Positions 52,853 to 62,665 of a stretch of 64,000 nucleotides of DNA are shown here, one piece after another. The DNA is from Myxococcales bacterium (GTDB taxonomy: Bacteria > Myxococcota_A > Polyangia > Polyangiales > Houyiibacteriaceae): assembly GCA_029863605.1 (NCBI GenBank), contig JAOTVB010000001.1, positions 472,187 through 536,186 on the forward strand. The letters are read 5' to 3'. The notes under the pieces were generated by a model that was not told the DNA's origin, did no database searches, and saw only the letters and a list, made by a program, of their open reading frames with translations. Each line of letters begins with the position of its first letter. Positions within the stretch are counted from its first letter, which is position 1. Made by a program: the position numbers and the translations under genes.

Positions 52853-53734
52853 ATGACCGCAGCGACTCGACCAGCCACCATGATGCTGACGATGCGTGAT
52901 CTGATCGCGCTCACCAAGCCCCGCATCACGCTCATGGTCCTCGTGACCGCCGCCGGCGGCATGTGGCTCGCGCCTGGCTCACTCGACGTGTTGACGATGA
53001 CCGTCATGCTGGTGACGACCGGGATGGTCGTTGGCGCCGCCAACGCGCTCAACTGCTATCTCGAACGTGACAGCGACCGGCTGATGGCCCGAACCGCCAA
53101 TCGCCCGCTTCCAGACGGGAGGCTCGCCCCCGTATGGGCGCTACTGCTCGGTGTCGGCATGGGGACGTTCGCGGTTCCCGTCCTTTGGCTGGCCGTGAAT
53201 CCGATGACGGGCTTCCTCGGTCTCGTCGCGCTGCTCAGCTACGTGGCGATCTACACGCCGATGAAGCAATGGACGCCCACCGCGCTCTTCGTCGGCGCCA
53301 TTCCGGGCGCGCTACCGCCCTTGATGGGCTGGACAGCCGTCAGCGGCACGATCGAGGCTCCGGGGCTCGTCCTCTTCGGTGTCCTGTTCTTCTGGCAGAT
53401 CCCTCACTTCATCGCGATTTCGATCTTTCGCCAGGACGAATACGAGCGGGCTGGTCTCAAGGTCTTGCCCTCGGTGCGGGGCCTCCAGTCGGCCAAGGTC
53501 CAGGCTGCGATGTACAGCTTTGCCGTGTGGGCGGTTTCGCTCCTGCTCGTTCCGTACGGTCTGGCTGGTCCCATTTATCTATCGACGGCCGTCGTCGCTG
53601 GAGCGTTGTTCTTCGGGGAGTCGCTTCGCGGGTTCTGGGCGTCCGATGACAAGGCTTGGGCGAGGAAGCTCTTCGTCGCCTCCCTCATCTACCTCACCGT
53701 GCTATTCGCGGCCCTCATCCTCGATGCACTATAA
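52853..53734 (+). CDS. ctaB: Protohaem IX farnesyltransferase (haem O synthase)
   Basis: 293 residues with UbiA-type membrane segments and the Asp-rich substrate motif NALNCYLERDSDRLMARTANRPLP (read as consecutive parts), and YTPMKQWTP. It transfers a farnesyl group to haem B in the inner membrane; CtaA then makes haem A. It is followed by the sco gene, whose start overlaps its end by 11 bases. Confidence 0.95.
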   Translation: MTAATRPATMMLTMRDLIALTKPRITLMVLVTAAGGMWLAPGSLDVLTMTVMLVTTGMVVGAANALNCYLERDSDRLMARTANRPLPDGRLAPVWALLLGVGMGTFAVPVLWLAVNPMTGFLGLVALLSYVAIYTPMKQWTPTALFVGAIPGALPPLMGWTAVSGTIEAPGLVLFGVLFFWQIPHFIAISIFRQDEYERAGLKVLPSVRGLQSAKVQAAMYSFAVWAVSLLLVPYGLAGPIYLSTAVVAGALFFGESLRGFWASDDKAWARKLFVASLIYLTVLFAALILDAL

Positions 53735-54317
53735 AACGACCGTACTCCTACTCGTCCTCTCCCTGCTGATTGTCGGGTGCTCCAAGAAGACCGAGCCACC
53801 GCCCGTGCTCGGCCAGCTTCCCGAGTTCACCCTGGTCGATCAGAACAGCCAGGCCTTCGACCGCCAGACTCTCGAGGGGGATTTTTGGGTGGCAGACTTC
53901 ATCTTCACCCATTGCCGTTCGACCTGCCCGAGGCTGACTGCTCACATGCAGGGCCTCCAGACACGCCTTTCAGACATCCCGAATGCCCAGTTTCTGTCGG
54001 TGAGTGTCGACCCGAGAAACGACACGCCGAAGGTCCTCAAAGCGTACATGGCCAAGAACGAGCTTTCCGAAGCCAATTGGCGGTTCGTCACGGGCGAGGA
54101 GAAGGCGATCCGCGAGGTGGTCTTGAACGGCTTCAAGGTTGGGCTGGCCGAGGGGGACGACGAGCCTGGGACCGAAGCGATCATGCACGCCAACCACTTC
54201 GTGCTGGTCGACGAGAGAGCCCAGGTCCGCGGCTACTACCGTGCGAATAACGACGGGATCGCCGACCTAGAGCGAGATCTGCGCTTCTTGGCATCGAACG
54301 TGTCTTCGGTGCGTTGA
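53724..54317 (+). CDS. SCO1/SenC copper chaperone lipoprotein
   Basis: 197 residues; lipobox LIVGC. A thioredoxin-like fold with the copper motif THCRSTCP (CxxxC) and the distal His in HANHFVLVD. SCO proteins deliver copper to the CuA site of cytochrome c oxidase. Its location directly after ctaB agrees with oxidase assembly; no cox structural genes are in the window. Start ATG 53724 overlaps ctaB. Confidence 0.92.
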   Translation: MHYKTTVLLLVLSLLIVGCSKKTEPPPVLGQLPEFTLVDQNSQAFDRQTLEGDFWVADFIFTHCRSTCPRLTAHMQGLQTRLSDIPNAQFLSVSVDPRNDTPKVLKAYMAKNELSEANWRFVTGEEKAIREVVLNGFKVGLAEGDDEPGTEAIMHANHFVLVDERAQVRGYYRANNDGIADLERDLRFLASNVSSVR

Positions 54318-54348
54318 TGTGCCGGCCCTTCGGTGTTAGGCCCGCGGC

Positions 54349-55557
54349 ATGACTGAAAGCATCCCGGTCGCTCGGCGGCTCAGTGCCGTCAAACCCTCAG
54401 CCACCGTCGCCGTCGCCCAGCGCGCGCGAGAGCTCAAGGCACAGGGCATCGACGTGCTTTCGTTCAGCGTGGGCGAGCCCGACTTCGATACGCCGGCCCA
54501 TATCCGTGACGCAGCCAAGCAGGCCATCGATCAGGGAGCGACCCGCTACACCGCGGCACGCGGCATTCTCGAGCTCCGCCAGGCGATTTGCCAAACCTCG
54601 GCGAAGCGACGCGGTGGTATCTCTCACGATCCCACAGACGTCGTCGTATCGATCGGGGCGAAGCACACACTCTTCAACTTGGCGCTGGCCCTCTACGACG
54701 AAGGTGACGAGGTGTTGATCCCGGCGCCGTACTGGGTCAGCTACCCGGAGCAGGTACGTCTTGCGGGCGCCGCTCCCGTGATCGTCCAAACCACCGAGGC
54801 CGAGGGCTTTCGGATGACCCCGGACACGTTGCGTGCGGCGATCACCTCGAGGACCAAGGCTCTGCTCCTTTGCTCACCCTCGAACCCCACCGGTGCCGCC
54901 TATTCCGGCGAACAACTTCGGGAGCTTGCCGATGTCGCGGCGAGGCACAACTTCTGGATCATCGTCGATGAAATCTATGGGCAACTCGTCTACGGAGGCT
55001 TCGAGCAGAAGTCGATTCTCGAGGTCGCGCCCGAGCTTCGCGATCGCATCATCATCGTCGACGGCGTCAGCAAGACATTTGCGATGACTGGATGGCGCAT
55101 CGGTTGGATGCTCGGGCCCGAGTACGTGGCGAAGGCCTGCGACAAGATCCAGGGCCAAGCTACCACCAATCCGGCTGCGGTTGCTCAATATGCCGCACTG
55201 GCCGCGCTCGAAGGCCCTTGGGCGCCCATGGAAGCGATGCGGAAGGCGTTCGAGGAGCGCCGAAGCATCATCATCGAGGGGCTGAACGCGATCGATGGGA
55301 TCTCCTGCCGGCTGCCGGAGGGTGCCTTCTATGCCTTTGCGAGCATGGAGGGCCTGATCGGAAGGCGCGCGGGCGACCAGACGCTCGAAACCGACATCGA
55401 CGTTGCGGGCTACTTGCTCGAAGAGGCGCGGTGCGCGGTCGTTCCAGGCACCGCATTCGGTGCACCGGGCTTCGTGCGGATCTCGTACGCTGCCTCGAAC
55501 GACGTGATTCGCGAGGGCCTCAAGCGGATCAGCGAAGCCGTCGCGAAGCTCGGCTGA
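54349..55557 (+). CDS. aspC: Aspartate aminotransferase (class I/II PLP enzyme)
   Basis: 402 residues with SVGEPDFDTPAHIRDAAKQA, SPSNPTGAAYS and the PLP Lys in GVSKTFAMTGWRIGW. It belongs to the Ib-type aspartate aminotransferase group of thermophiles and proteobacteria; related substrates are possible. No Shine-Dalgarno is seen before the ATG; TTGATG with a poor -10 lies upstream. Confidence 0.93.
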   Translation: MTESIPVARRLSAVKPSATVAVAQRARELKAQGIDVLSFSVGEPDFDTPAHIRDAAKQAIDQGATRYTAARGILELRQAICQTSAKRRGGISHDPTDVVVSIGAKHTLFNLALALYDEGDEVLIPAPYWVSYPEQVRLAGAAPVIVQTTEAEGFRMTPDTLRAAITSRTKALLLCSPSNPTGAAYSGEQLRELADVAARHNFWIIVDEIYGQLVYGGFEQKSILEVAPELRDRIIIVDGVSKTFAMTGWRIGWMLGPEYVAKACDKIQGQATTNPAAVAQYAALAALEGPWAPMEAMRKAFEERRSIIIEGLNAIDGISCRLPEGAFYAFASMEGLIGRRAGDQTLETDIDVAGYLLEEARCAVVPGTAFGAPGFVRISYAASNDVIREGLKRISEAVAKLG

Positions 55558-55575
55558 CTGGCGTCCGATGGAATC

Positions 55576-56625
55576 TCACTCGGCCGCTCTGCGGCGCAAC
55601 GCAGTCGCGACGGCGGCGCGCGACACAAGGGCGACCGCAAGCACCGACATGACCAACGCGCTTGGCGTGCGTGGGGCGTAACCCGTGCACAACAGCAACA
55701 CGAGGGCCGCACCCACCTGTCGCAGCGTCGGATCTTTGGACAGAGTCGCGACGACGGTGACTGCCCACCCGATACTGAGCGGGACCGCGTACCAGGCAAT
55801 CGCGTTTTTGTCCGCCAGGAAGTCGAGCCGAAACGCACCGTAGAACAGGTTCGTCAGATCGCCTCCGACTGAGTTGCGCCAGGCGACCATCCCGGCTGCA
55901 ACTCCCAATGCAGCGATCGTCGCAAGGACGAGTGTCGACTTACCTCGGGCCCCACGCCAGGGGATCCCAACCGCGAAGCCCACCGCAATCGGAACGGCGA
56001 GGAACGCAAGCTCGCCCGACCAACGAAAAGCAAAGGCCAGCCGCGCCGTATGCTCCCATAGTGCTCGCCCGCCGAGTAGAGTCACGATCAACGAAACGAT
56101 CCCGCTGACATATGCCACCAGCAAGAGCGCAAGCGTACTCGAGATCGCCTTGGTCGAGCGCCAGTGGATGCCCGCCAGGATCAGCAAGAGAATCAGGGCG
56201 TGCGCGAGACCTGCGATGACCAACACGAGCTCGACGCGTGTCCACGCGAGCGGCAGGAAGGTCATCATGACGACGATCGGGATGAGCGCCCAACCGAAGC
56301 CCATGATTCCGATACGCGCCGACAGGGGAAGCTCGCTCTTGCGCGATCCATACGCGGACAGACAAAACGAGAGCGCGACGAGCCCGCTCACCACAGCCAG
56401 GTTTCGGGAAAAGGTGCCCCAGCGTTCGAGCTGCAGGAACGCTTCTCGCGACAGATCGCTGGCCCATGTCCGAAGCAGGATGCGGTTGATGATCAAATCG
56501 CCGGCACACCCGACAACGGCCATCCACGTCAGAGGGGGCACTGCTCCGAGGGGAATCGGCCGGGCGCGTTCGATCGGTGCGACAGCAGCCACAGCCGCCA
56601 GTGTTGAGTCGATAGTCTCGGACAA
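55576..56625 (-). CDS. Hypothetical polytopic membrane protein
   Basis: 349 residues with about ten hydrophobic segments covering nearly the whole length, starting after a short cytosolic N-terminus ([21 protein letters not shown]). No Cys/His clusters, no known signature. A DUF4184/sulfite-exporter-like or O-antigen-type family cannot be assigned by eye. Convergent with aspC and divergent from bioB; no operon partner. Confidence 0.75.
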   Translation of the reverse strand: MSETIDSTLAAVAAVAPIERARPIPLGAVPPLTWMAVVGCAGDLIINRILLRTWASDLSREAFLQLERWGTFSRNLAVVSGLVALSFCLSAYGSRKSELPLSARIGIMGFGWALIPIVVMMTFLPLAWTRVELVLVIAGLAHALILLLILAGIHWRSTKAISSTLALLLVAYVSGIVSLIVTLLGGRALWEHTARLAFAFRWSGELAFLAVPIAVGFAVGIPWRGARGKSTLVLATIAALGVAAGMVAWRNSVGGDLTNLFYGAFRLDFLADKNAIAWYAVPLSIGWAVTVVATLSKDPTLRQVGAALVLLLCTGYAPRTPSALVMSVLAVALVSRAAVATALRRRAAE

Positions 56626-56696
56626 GATTTCCGGACCCTACGCGGGGGTTTCGACCCTTTCAAGGCGCTCATGGCGAAGAAAAGGGTTCACCTTGC

Positions 56697-57746
56697 GTGT
56701 CTACGCGTCGGGAGGCTAAGACATCGCCCCAGATGACCGAGGCCCGCCATTGGACCCGAAAGAAAGCCCGCGCGCTTCACGATCTGCCGCTGACCGAGCT
56801 GCTTTTTCGTGCGCAGACGGTGCATCGACAGCATCAGCCTCCCGATGCGATTCAGTTATGCACCCTTCTGTCGATCAAGACTGGCGCCTGTCCAGAAGAC
56901 TGTTCGTACTGTCCCCAAAGCGCCAGATATGACACCGGGGTCGAGGCCGAGCGCCTCATGGACGTCGACGACGTTCTCGAAAAAGCCCGTCAAGCCAAGG
57001 AAGCCGGGGCAAGTCGCTTTTGCATGGGTGCGGCGTGGCGAAGCCCAAAGAAGGGTAGCGAACAGTTCGATCGCGTGTTGCACATGGTTCGAGGCGTACG
57101 CGATCTCGGCCTCGAAGCGTGCGCCACTCTGGGCATGCTCGACGACGAACAGACCCAGCAGCTGAAGGATGCTGGACTCACCGCGTACAATCACAATTTG
57201 GATACCTCGGAGGAGTTCTACGGCGAGATCATCACCACTCGCACCTACGAAGATCGCCTTCAGACGATTCAGCGTGTAGCCGAGGCCGGCATCTCGGTTT
57301 GCGCAGGGGGGATCATCGGGATGGGCGAGGGAATCGACGATCGCGTCGGGATGTTGGTGACGCTCGCGAATCTTTCCCCGCAGCCGGAGAGCGTGCCGAT
57401 CAACGCGCTCGTCCGGGTGGAGGGCACGCCGCTCGGGGATCGAGATCCCGTCGGGTCGCTCGAGCTCATCCGTATGTGTGCCGTGGCGCGCATCATGATA
57501 CCCGGGGCGCGCGTTCGACTGTCGGCTGGCCGGAGCGGGCTCAACCGAGAGGCACAGCTCCTGTGCTTCATGGCGGGCGCCAACAGTATTTTCTTCGGCG
57601 ACAAGCTGCTCACGACCGGCAACCCGGACCATCAATCGGACCTCGACCTCCTTCGAGACGCGGGTTTGGCTGCGCTCGCCCCGGGTGATCGGGGCCTCGA
57701 CTCCCCCGCCGGAAGCGTCGAACTACCCGAAAATGCAGCGGAATAG
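56697..57746 (+). CDS. bioB: Biotin synthase
   Basis: 349 residues. The radical-SAM Cys motif is [11 protein letters not shown]; the [2Fe-2S] ligands and substrate residues appear in [30 protein letters not shown] and VRLSAGRSG. It inserts sulfur into dethiobiotin. The GTG at 56697 gives the longest form; an ATG at 56733 (MTEARHW) is the alternative. No other bio genes are here, though a BioF-like fold enzyme occurs at the right edge and is assigned otherwise. Confidence 0.95.
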   Translation: MSTRREAKTSPQMTEARHWTRKKARALHDLPLTELLFRAQTVHRQHQPPDAIQLCTLLSIKTGACPEDCSYCPQSARYDTGVEAERLMDVDDVLEKARQAKEAGASRFCMGAAWRSPKKGSEQFDRVLHMVRGVRDLGLEACATLGMLDDEQTQQLKDAGLTAYNHNLDTSEEFYGEIITTRTYEDRLQTIQRVAEAGISVCAGGIIGMGEGIDDRVGMLVTLANLSPQPESVPINALVRVEGTPLGDRDPVGSLELIRMCAVARIMIPGARVRLSAGRSGLNREAQLLCFMAGANSIFFGDKLLTTGNPDHQSDLDLLRDAGLAALAPGDRGLDSPAGSVELPENAAE

Positions 57747-57784
57747 GCCTAGACGACAAAATTTCCACGGCGCTGTTTTTTGGC

Positions 57785-57822
57785 GATATTGAATTTGATT
57801 TTCAACTTCTAGGCGCTATAAA
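57785..57822 (+). promoter_or_regulatory. Candidate Fur box overlapping the promoter of bfd
   Basis: The 19 bases at 57785-57803 match the classical Fur box GATAATGATAATCATTATC at 13 positions. Inside it lies TTGATT (57795-57800), then 16 bases and TATAAA (57817-57822). TATAAA ends 6 bases before the bfd ATG. This is the arrangement expected for iron-dependent control. Confidence 0.5.
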
Positions 57823-57828
57823 GAAAGC

Positions 57829-58026
57829 ATGCTGGTCTGTCACTGCCATGCCGTGAACGACACCACGATTCGACGATGCGTCGCCGATGGTGCGCGTAGC
57901 GGGAACGAGGTGCGTGAAGCCTGCGGCGCCGGTGGCAGCTGCGGTGGCTGTCGTCCCCTGATCGACCGTTTGATCGAGTCGCACGACAGTGTCGAGACGA
58001 CGATGCAAGCGCGGCGTCGCTCGTGA
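57829..58026 (+). CDS. bfd: Bacterioferritin-associated ferredoxin
   Basis: 65 residues, usual length. [2Fe-2S] ligands CHCHAVND and CGAGGSCGGC match Bfd exactly. It reduces Fe3+ in bacterioferritin to release iron, and bfr follows 80 bases later. The start has no clear Shine-Dalgarno and a -10 element 6 bases upstream. Confidence 0.93.
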   Translation: MLVCHCHAVNDTTIRRCVADGARSGNEVREACGAGGSCGGCRPLIDRLIESHDSVETTMQARRRS

Positions 58027-58106
58027 ATTGATATCGCCTTTCAACTTCATCCATAGGGTTTGCGACATGGGTGACGCGTACCTATGCTCGCGTGAAGGAA
58101 AGCGAT

Positions 58107-58586
58107 ATGAAGGGCAACGACAAAGTCATCGAGGTGCTGAATGAGGTTCTCACCTCGGAGCTGACCGCGATCAACCAGTACTTCATCCACCACAAGATGT
58201 GCGAGGACTGGGGCTTCCACGTGCTTGCTCAAAAAAAGCGCTCGGAGTCGATCGAAGAGATGCAGCACGCAAACTCGGTCATCGGACGGATTCTGTTTCT
58301 CGATGGCACGCCCAACATGCAGCGGCTCTTTCCAGTGAAGGTCGGTGAAGATCCTGTCGAGCAGCATCGAGTCGACCTTGAGCTAGAGCTCGAAGCGTGC
58401 AAGCGCCTGAATGACGGCATCGCTCTGTGTCGCGAAAAGGGCGACAACGGGACACGCGAGCTCCTCGAGAGCATCCTCGCCCAAGAGGAAGAGGGCATCG
58501 ATTGGCTCGAGGCACAGCTTCACCTGGTCGAGACCATCGGAAAGGACCGATACCTCGCCGAACAAATGGGCGAGGGTACGAACTAG
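58107..58586 (+). CDS. bfr: Bacterioferritin lacking the conserved ferroxidase His
   Basis: 159 residues; ATG preceded by GAAGGAAAG. Helical-bundle motifs [18 protein letters not shown] and [17 protein letters not shown] carry Glu18- and Glu51/His54-type ligands; a Met in PNMQ can bind haem. The last ferroxidase segment reads [12 protein letters not shown], where E. coli has EEGHIDWLE: the His130 ligand is Gly here. It stores iron in the cytosol with Bfd as reductase. Confidence 0.92.
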   Translation: MKGNDKVIEVLNEVLTSELTAINQYFIHHKMCEDWGFHVLAQKKRSESIEEMQHANSVIGRILFLDGTPNMQRLFPVKVGEDPVEQHRVDLELELEACKRLNDGIALCREKGDNGTRELLESILAQEEEGIDWLEAQLHLVETIGKDRYLAEQMGEGTN

Positions 58587-58648
58587 CTCCCGGCCAGGCT
58601 CAAGTAGGGCCTTCGTCAATCGGTCGGTGGGCTGCTACATGCTCGGCG

Positions 58649-60298
58649 ATGCCTGCGCACCCGCTTGCTGGACAACCGGCGCCTATCAAAATGTTGGTGG
58701 ACGTCGACGAACTCATCGCCGAGTATTTCGAAGGCAAGCCCGACCCCAACGAGCAGGCGCATAGAGTCAGCTTCGGCACGTCGGGTCATCGCGGTTCTTC
58801 TCTTCGACTCAGCTTCAACGAGGTGCACATCCTCGCGACCACCCAAGCGATCTGTGATTATCGCAGTGCCGAAGGGATCGACGGGCCTCTCTTCATCGGG
58901 GTAGATACACACGCGTTGTCCGCACCCGCCTCGAGGACTGCGCTCGAAGTGCTCGCAGCGAATGATGTGGAGGTCTGCATCGCGCGAGAAGGCCATTACA
59001 CGCCGACTCCAGCCGTGTCGTTTGCAATTCTCGAGCACAACCGAGCCAGCGAGCGGGACGCAGACGGAATCGTCGTCACTCCTTCACACAATCCTCCCGA
59101 GGATGGCGGTTTCAAATACAACCCCCCACATGGCGGCCCCGCGGACACCGATGTCACCGACTGGATCGAGCAAAGGGCGAATCAATTGCTTTCTGCCGGG
59201 CTTCAGCACGTCCGACGGACGAGTTACGAAGAAGCGCTCCGTGCCGACTCGACGCACATTTACGACTTCCTCACGCCCTATGTCGATGCCCTCGACACGG
59301 TGCTGGAAATGAAATCGATTGCGGATGCTGGCCTCCGTATCGGAGTCGACCCGATGGGGGGAGCGGGCATCAAATACTGGCCCCGAATTGCCGAACGATA
59401 CGGTCTTCGGCTCGAGATCGTCAACGAGGTCATCGACCCGACGTTTTCGTTCATGACCCTCGATCACGACGGCAAAATCCGGATGGATTGTTCGTCTCCT
59501 TATGCGATGGCGCGCCTCGTGGACCTGCGAAATCAGTACGACATCGCGTTTGCGAACGACACCGACTTCGATCGACATGGGATCGTCACGCAAAGTTGGG
59601 GCTTGCTCAACCCAAACCACTATCTGAGTGTGGCGATCAGTTACTTGTTCACCGAGCGTAACTGGAGCTCGAAGGCCGCCGTCGGGAAGACCGCGGTCAG
59701 CAGTGCCATGATCGATCGGGTTGCACGAGACCTTCGGCGGCGGCTTGCCGAGGTTCCGGTTGGTTTCAAGTGGTTTGTCGACGGTTTGATCGACGGTTCG
59801 TACGGCTTCGGCGGCGAGGAAAGCGCGGGTGCATCTTTTCTTCGCAAGAACGGCCGCGTTTGGACGACCGACAAGGATGGGATCTTGTTGAACCTCCTGG
59901 CAGCGGAGATCACAGCGGTAACCGGGCAAGATCCGGGCGACTGCTATCAAACGCTCGCCCGAACCTTTGGTAACCCAGTCTACGAACGAATCGATGCACC
60001 GGCGACCCCGCGACAGAAGGCGGCGCTCAAAGCCATGAGCGAATCGGACCTCGTCGCCGACACACTAGCCGGCGAGACGATTCGGCAAGTCTCGACCCGC
60101 GCACCTGAGAATGACGCGCCCATTGGCGGCCTCAAGGTCACCGCCGACAATGGATGGTTTGCGGCGCGCCCATCAGGCACCGAGGATGTCTACAAGATCT
60201 ACGCCGAGAGTTTCATCGGTCGCGAGCACCTCGCGTCGATCCAGCGCGAGGCAAAGGAGCTGGTTGGTCGCGTTTTCGATGCTTCCGAGTCGGGTTGA
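58649..60298 (+). CDS. pgm: Phosphoglucomutase (alpha-D-glucose type)
   Basis: 549 residues, close to E. coli Pgm throughout: [17 protein letters not shown], the phosphoserine loop [17 protein letters not shown], metal loop [12 protein letters not shown] and the C-terminal [20 protein letters not shown]. It interconverts glucose 1- and 6-phosphate. The ATG at 58649 ([12 protein letters not shown]) matches the family N-terminus; longer readings extend into bfr in another frame. Confidence 0.96.
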   Translation: MPAHPLAGQPAPIKMLVDVDELIAEYFEGKPDPNEQAHRVSFGTSGHRGSSLRLSFNEVHILATTQAICDYRSAEGIDGPLFIGVDTHALSAPASRTALEVLAANDVEVCIAREGHYTPTPAVSFAILEHNRASERDADGIVVTPSHNPPEDGGFKYNPPHGGPADTDVTDWIEQRANQLLSAGLQHVRRTSYEEALRADSTHIYDFLTPYVDALDTVLEMKSIADAGLRIGVDPMGGAGIKYWPRIAERYGLRLEIVNEVIDPTFSFMTLDHDGKIRMDCSSPYAMARLVDLRNQYDIAFANDTDFDRHGIVTQSWGLLNPNHYLSVAISYLFTERNWSSKAAVGKTAVSSAMIDRVARDLRRRLAEVPVGFKWFVDGLIDGSYGFGGEESAGASFLRKNGRVWTTDKDGILLNLLAAEITAVTGQDPGDCYQTLARTFGNPVYERIDAPATPRQKAALKAMSESDLVADTLAGETIRQVSTRAPENDAPIGGLKVTADNGWFAARPSGTEDVYKIYAESFIGREHLASIQREAKELVGRVFDASESG

Positions 60299-60329
60299 CG
60301 CCTCGGACAAACGTGTTTCACTCCGCCGC

Positions 60330-61310
60330 GTGCTCGCAGTAGTCACTGGAGGTGGTGGACGCCTCGGCAATGTCTTGGTCCGACAGTTGCTCGCGGACGG
60401 TCACCAGGCGCGAGTCCTCGAGCCCGGTCCGAGGCCGCGGTCTCTCGAGGGTCTGGACATCGATTTCATGTCTGGGTCCGTCCTCGATGCCGCGGATGTA
60501 GCGCGTGCAGTCGAGGGTTCGGACGTCGTCTACCACCTCGCAGCCAAGATCGACCTTCGGCCGAAGAAGGACCCGATGATGCACACGATCAACGTCGATG
60601 GCACCCGTATCGTGGTGGAAGCGTGTCTGTCGCGTAGGCTACGAGTGGTGCACACCAGCTCGCATCACGCAGTCGAGCGTGAGCCGCTCGACCAACCACT
60701 CACCGAAGAACGGCCGCTCGCCCTGAACGAGAAGTGCGACTACCATCGTTCGAAGGCGATTGGTGAGACGATTGTTCTCGAGGCCTGCGAAAAGGGGCTC
60801 GACGCAGTCATCGTCAACCCGGGCTCGATGATCGGTCCTTTCGATTACGAGCCCTCGATGATCGGCGCGGCCTTGCTCGACATGTACTTCGGGCGAGTGC
60901 CGGTCTTGCTCGATGTATTGAGCGACTACGTCGATGTCCGAGACGTCGCCAAAGGCATGATCGCGGCGGCCGACAAGGGCAGACGAGGTGAGCGGTACTT
61001 CCTCACCGGGGATGTCATCCCGATCCTGGAGATGGTCTCCCTGTACGGCGAGCTCACCGGTAAGAAAGTCCCCACGCGCGCGCTCCCGCTTTGGTTTGGC
61101 TGGGTGATTCTTCCTTTCGCGTTGGCCGGTAGCGCCCTCGCCAAGAAAGACCCGCTTCTCACCGGGGACATCCTTAGAGCAAGCGTGTCGAATGCCGTCG
61201 TCTCACGCGATAAAGCGCAGCGAGAGCTCGGGTACACGATTCGGCCTCTTCGCGAGTCCCTTGCGGACGCGGTCAGCTTCTACGAAGAGCAGGGTTGGCT
61301 CCGCACTTAA
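60330..61310 (+). CDS. NAD-dependent epimerase/dehydratase-family SDR (3-beta-HSD-like)
   Basis: 326 residues from the GTG at 60330 (an ATG at 60279 overlapping pgm is the alternative). Rossmann motif VVTGGGGRLGNVLVRQLL, catalytic YxxxK in CDYHRSKAIGE, VIVNPGSMIGP. A hydrophobic segment near the C-terminus (LWFGWVILPFALAGSALA) suggests membrane association, as in 3-beta-HSD-type SDRs acting on lipids. It lies in front of cysE, an ACP and an SPT-like gene, which makes a lipid (ceramide-type) reductase role an option; a sugar epimerase remains possible. Confidence 0.82.
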   Translation: MLAVVTGGGGRLGNVLVRQLLADGHQARVLEPGPRPRSLEGLDIDFMSGSVLDAADVARAVEGSDVVYHLAAKIDLRPKKDPMMHTINVDGTRIVVEACLSRRLRVVHTSSHHAVEREPLDQPLTEERPLALNEKCDYHRSKAIGETIVLEACEKGLDAVIVNPGSMIGPFDYEPSMIGAALLDMYFGRVPVLLDVLSDYVDVRDVAKGMIAAADKGRRGERYFLTGDVIPILEMVSLYGELTGKKVPTRALPLWFGWVILPFALAGSALAKKDPLLTGDILRASVSNAVVSRDKAQRELGYTIRPLRESLADAVSFYEEQGWLRT

Positions 61311-61326
61311 CCCCCGCTTTTCGCGG

Positions 61327-61354
61327 TTGACGGGGCTCCCATGCTACACATAAA
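61327..61354 (+). promoter_or_regulatory. Candidate promoter of cysE
   Basis: TTGACG (61327-61332), 16 bases, CATAAA (61349-61354), then 6 bases to the ATG at 61361. No Shine-Dalgarno before the start, so a leaderless transcript is likely. Confidence 0.45.
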
Positions 61355-61360
61355 CCAGTC

Positions 61361-62260
61361 ATGGCGGAACGAGGACCAAAGCGTCATCAAGATCTCGAGG
61401 ACGTGATCGACGTCATCACGCGGTCCTACGACGGCGACGGCGATGCCGACATCAACAACCTCGACAGCGCGGCGCTCCCGAACAAGCGGGCCGTCATCAC
61501 CGCGTTTCATCACATCAAGCCCGTCCTCTACATGGGCTTCTACAGCACCCGATCGCTCAATCGGACCAATCTTCGCCATGCGATCAGCGAACACGTCTAT
61601 CCTGCCCAAGACATCTTGGTAGAACAGATCGACCGCGCGGTACGCTACGAAGAGAACATCGGGCGGCTTGGCGGTGTCCGTCCCGAAGGCTGGAGCGAGG
61701 AGGTCGTCCTGCGCCTCTTCGCGAGGCTTCCCGAGCTTCGGCGGCTTCTCAACAGAGACGTGCAAGCGGCATACCAGGGCGACCCTGCGGCAGCCGGGAT
61801 CGAAGAGGTGGTGTTCAGTTATCCGAGCATCGAGGCGATCACCGCGTACCGAATCGCACACGAGCTCCATCTCGAAGAGGTCCCCATGATTCCGCGGATC
61901 ATCACCGAGCACGCCCACAGCAAGACCGGCATCGACATCAATCCGGCCGCACAGATCGGCGAAAGCTTCTTCATCGACCATGGCACTGGCGTCGTGATAG
62001 GCGAAACCGCGGTCATCGGAAACAACGTGAAGCTCTACCAGGGAGTCACCCTCGGGGCGCTCAGCGTCTCGCGCGGCGAGATCGGCAGCGGGCACGGGGG
62101 CAAGCGGCATCCGACCATTGAGGATGACGTCACGATCTATGCGGGTGCGTCGATCCACGGGGGCGACACCACGATCGGCAAGGGATCGGTCATCGGGGGG
62201 AACGTGTGGCTCACCAAGTCGGTGCCCCCGGGCTCGAAGATTTTTGGGCGGGGAAAGTAG
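61361..62260 (+). CDS. cysE: Serine O-acetyltransferase
   Basis: 299 residues: an N-terminal helical domain and a left-handed beta-helix with [44 protein letters not shown] and a C-terminal tail ending [11 protein letters not shown]. It makes O-acetylserine for cysteine. It is somewhat longer than E. coli CysE (273). Its end is convergent with the ACP gene and shares the GGCGATA stem-loop. Confidence 0.92.
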   Translation: MAERGPKRHQDLEDVIDVITRSYDGDGDADINNLDSAALPNKRAVITAFHHIKPVLYMGFYSTRSLNRTNLRHAISEHVYPAQDILVEQIDRAVRYEENIGRLGGVRPEGWSEEVVLRLFARLPELRRLLNRDVQAAYQGDPAAAGIEEVVFSYPSIEAITAYRIAHELHLEEVPMIPRIITEHAHSKTGIDINPAAQIGESFFIDHGTGVVIGETAVIGNNVKLYQGVTLGALSVSRGEIGSGHGGKRHPTIEDDVTIYAGASIHGGDTTIGKGSVIGGNVWLTKSVPPGSKIFGRGK

Positions 62261-62296
62261 GCGATAATGCGGGGGTGGACCGGGACCACGCCGTTA
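62261..62296. terminator. Imperfect stem-loop between convergent cysE and acp, same GGCGATA element as at 17930
   Basis: After the cysE TAG: GGCGATAATGCGGGGGTGG, pairing imperfectly with the CCACGCCGTTACGCC that ends at and just beyond the acp stop. The left arm matches the trxA/dut element (TAGGCGATA, G run, GGTGG, CGGGACCA). Confidence 0.45.
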
Positions 62297-62524
62297 CGCC
62301 AACTTTTCTTTCACCTTTTCGTAGACCGCCTTGAGGTGGATGAGCTCGGCTAGCTCCTCTTCTTCGATCGTGACGTCGTAGTTCTTCTCGATGTCGGCCA
62401 CGATCTCGATCGCCATCATGCTGTCGATTCCAAGGTCCGCAAACGGGGTATCCTCTGGGATCTCTTCGACTTCCGTTATCTCGATGATGATCTGTCGAAG
62501 TTCCTCTTTGAGGGGATCCGGCAT
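62294..62524 (-). CDS. Acyl carrier protein
   Basis: 76 residues, acidic and helical, with the phosphopantetheine Ser in LGIDSMMAIEIV and typical spacing. It differs from housekeeping AcpP (DSL motif; here DSM) and stands alone, divergent from the SPT-like gene. A dedicated ACP for that enzyme is a reasonable inference, as SPT genes in Sphingomonas and Caulobacter lie near acp genes. Confidence 0.92.
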   Translation of the reverse strand: MPDPLKEELRQIIIEITEVEEIPEDTPFADLGIDSMMAIEIVADIEKNYDVTIEEEELAELIHLKAVYEKVKEKLA

Positions 62525-62623
62525 GACGCCCGGTTATGCGTGGGTTCGCGATCTTGGTCAAGCATTTGAAAACTGGCCGGTCGGCCTGTTTCGAAGGTGG
62601 TGTCCACTCGGAATTACGGTACC

Positions 62624-62651
62624 TTGCACGGGTTCGAAGGCGCGCCATAAA
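62624..62651 (+). promoter_or_regulatory. Candidate promoter of the SPT-like gene
   Basis: TTGCAC (62624-62629), 16 bases, CATAAA (62646-62651), 14 bases to the ATG. Same -10 and spacing as at cysE. Confidence 0.35.
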
Positions 62652-62665
62652 CGGCGCCGAACGCT

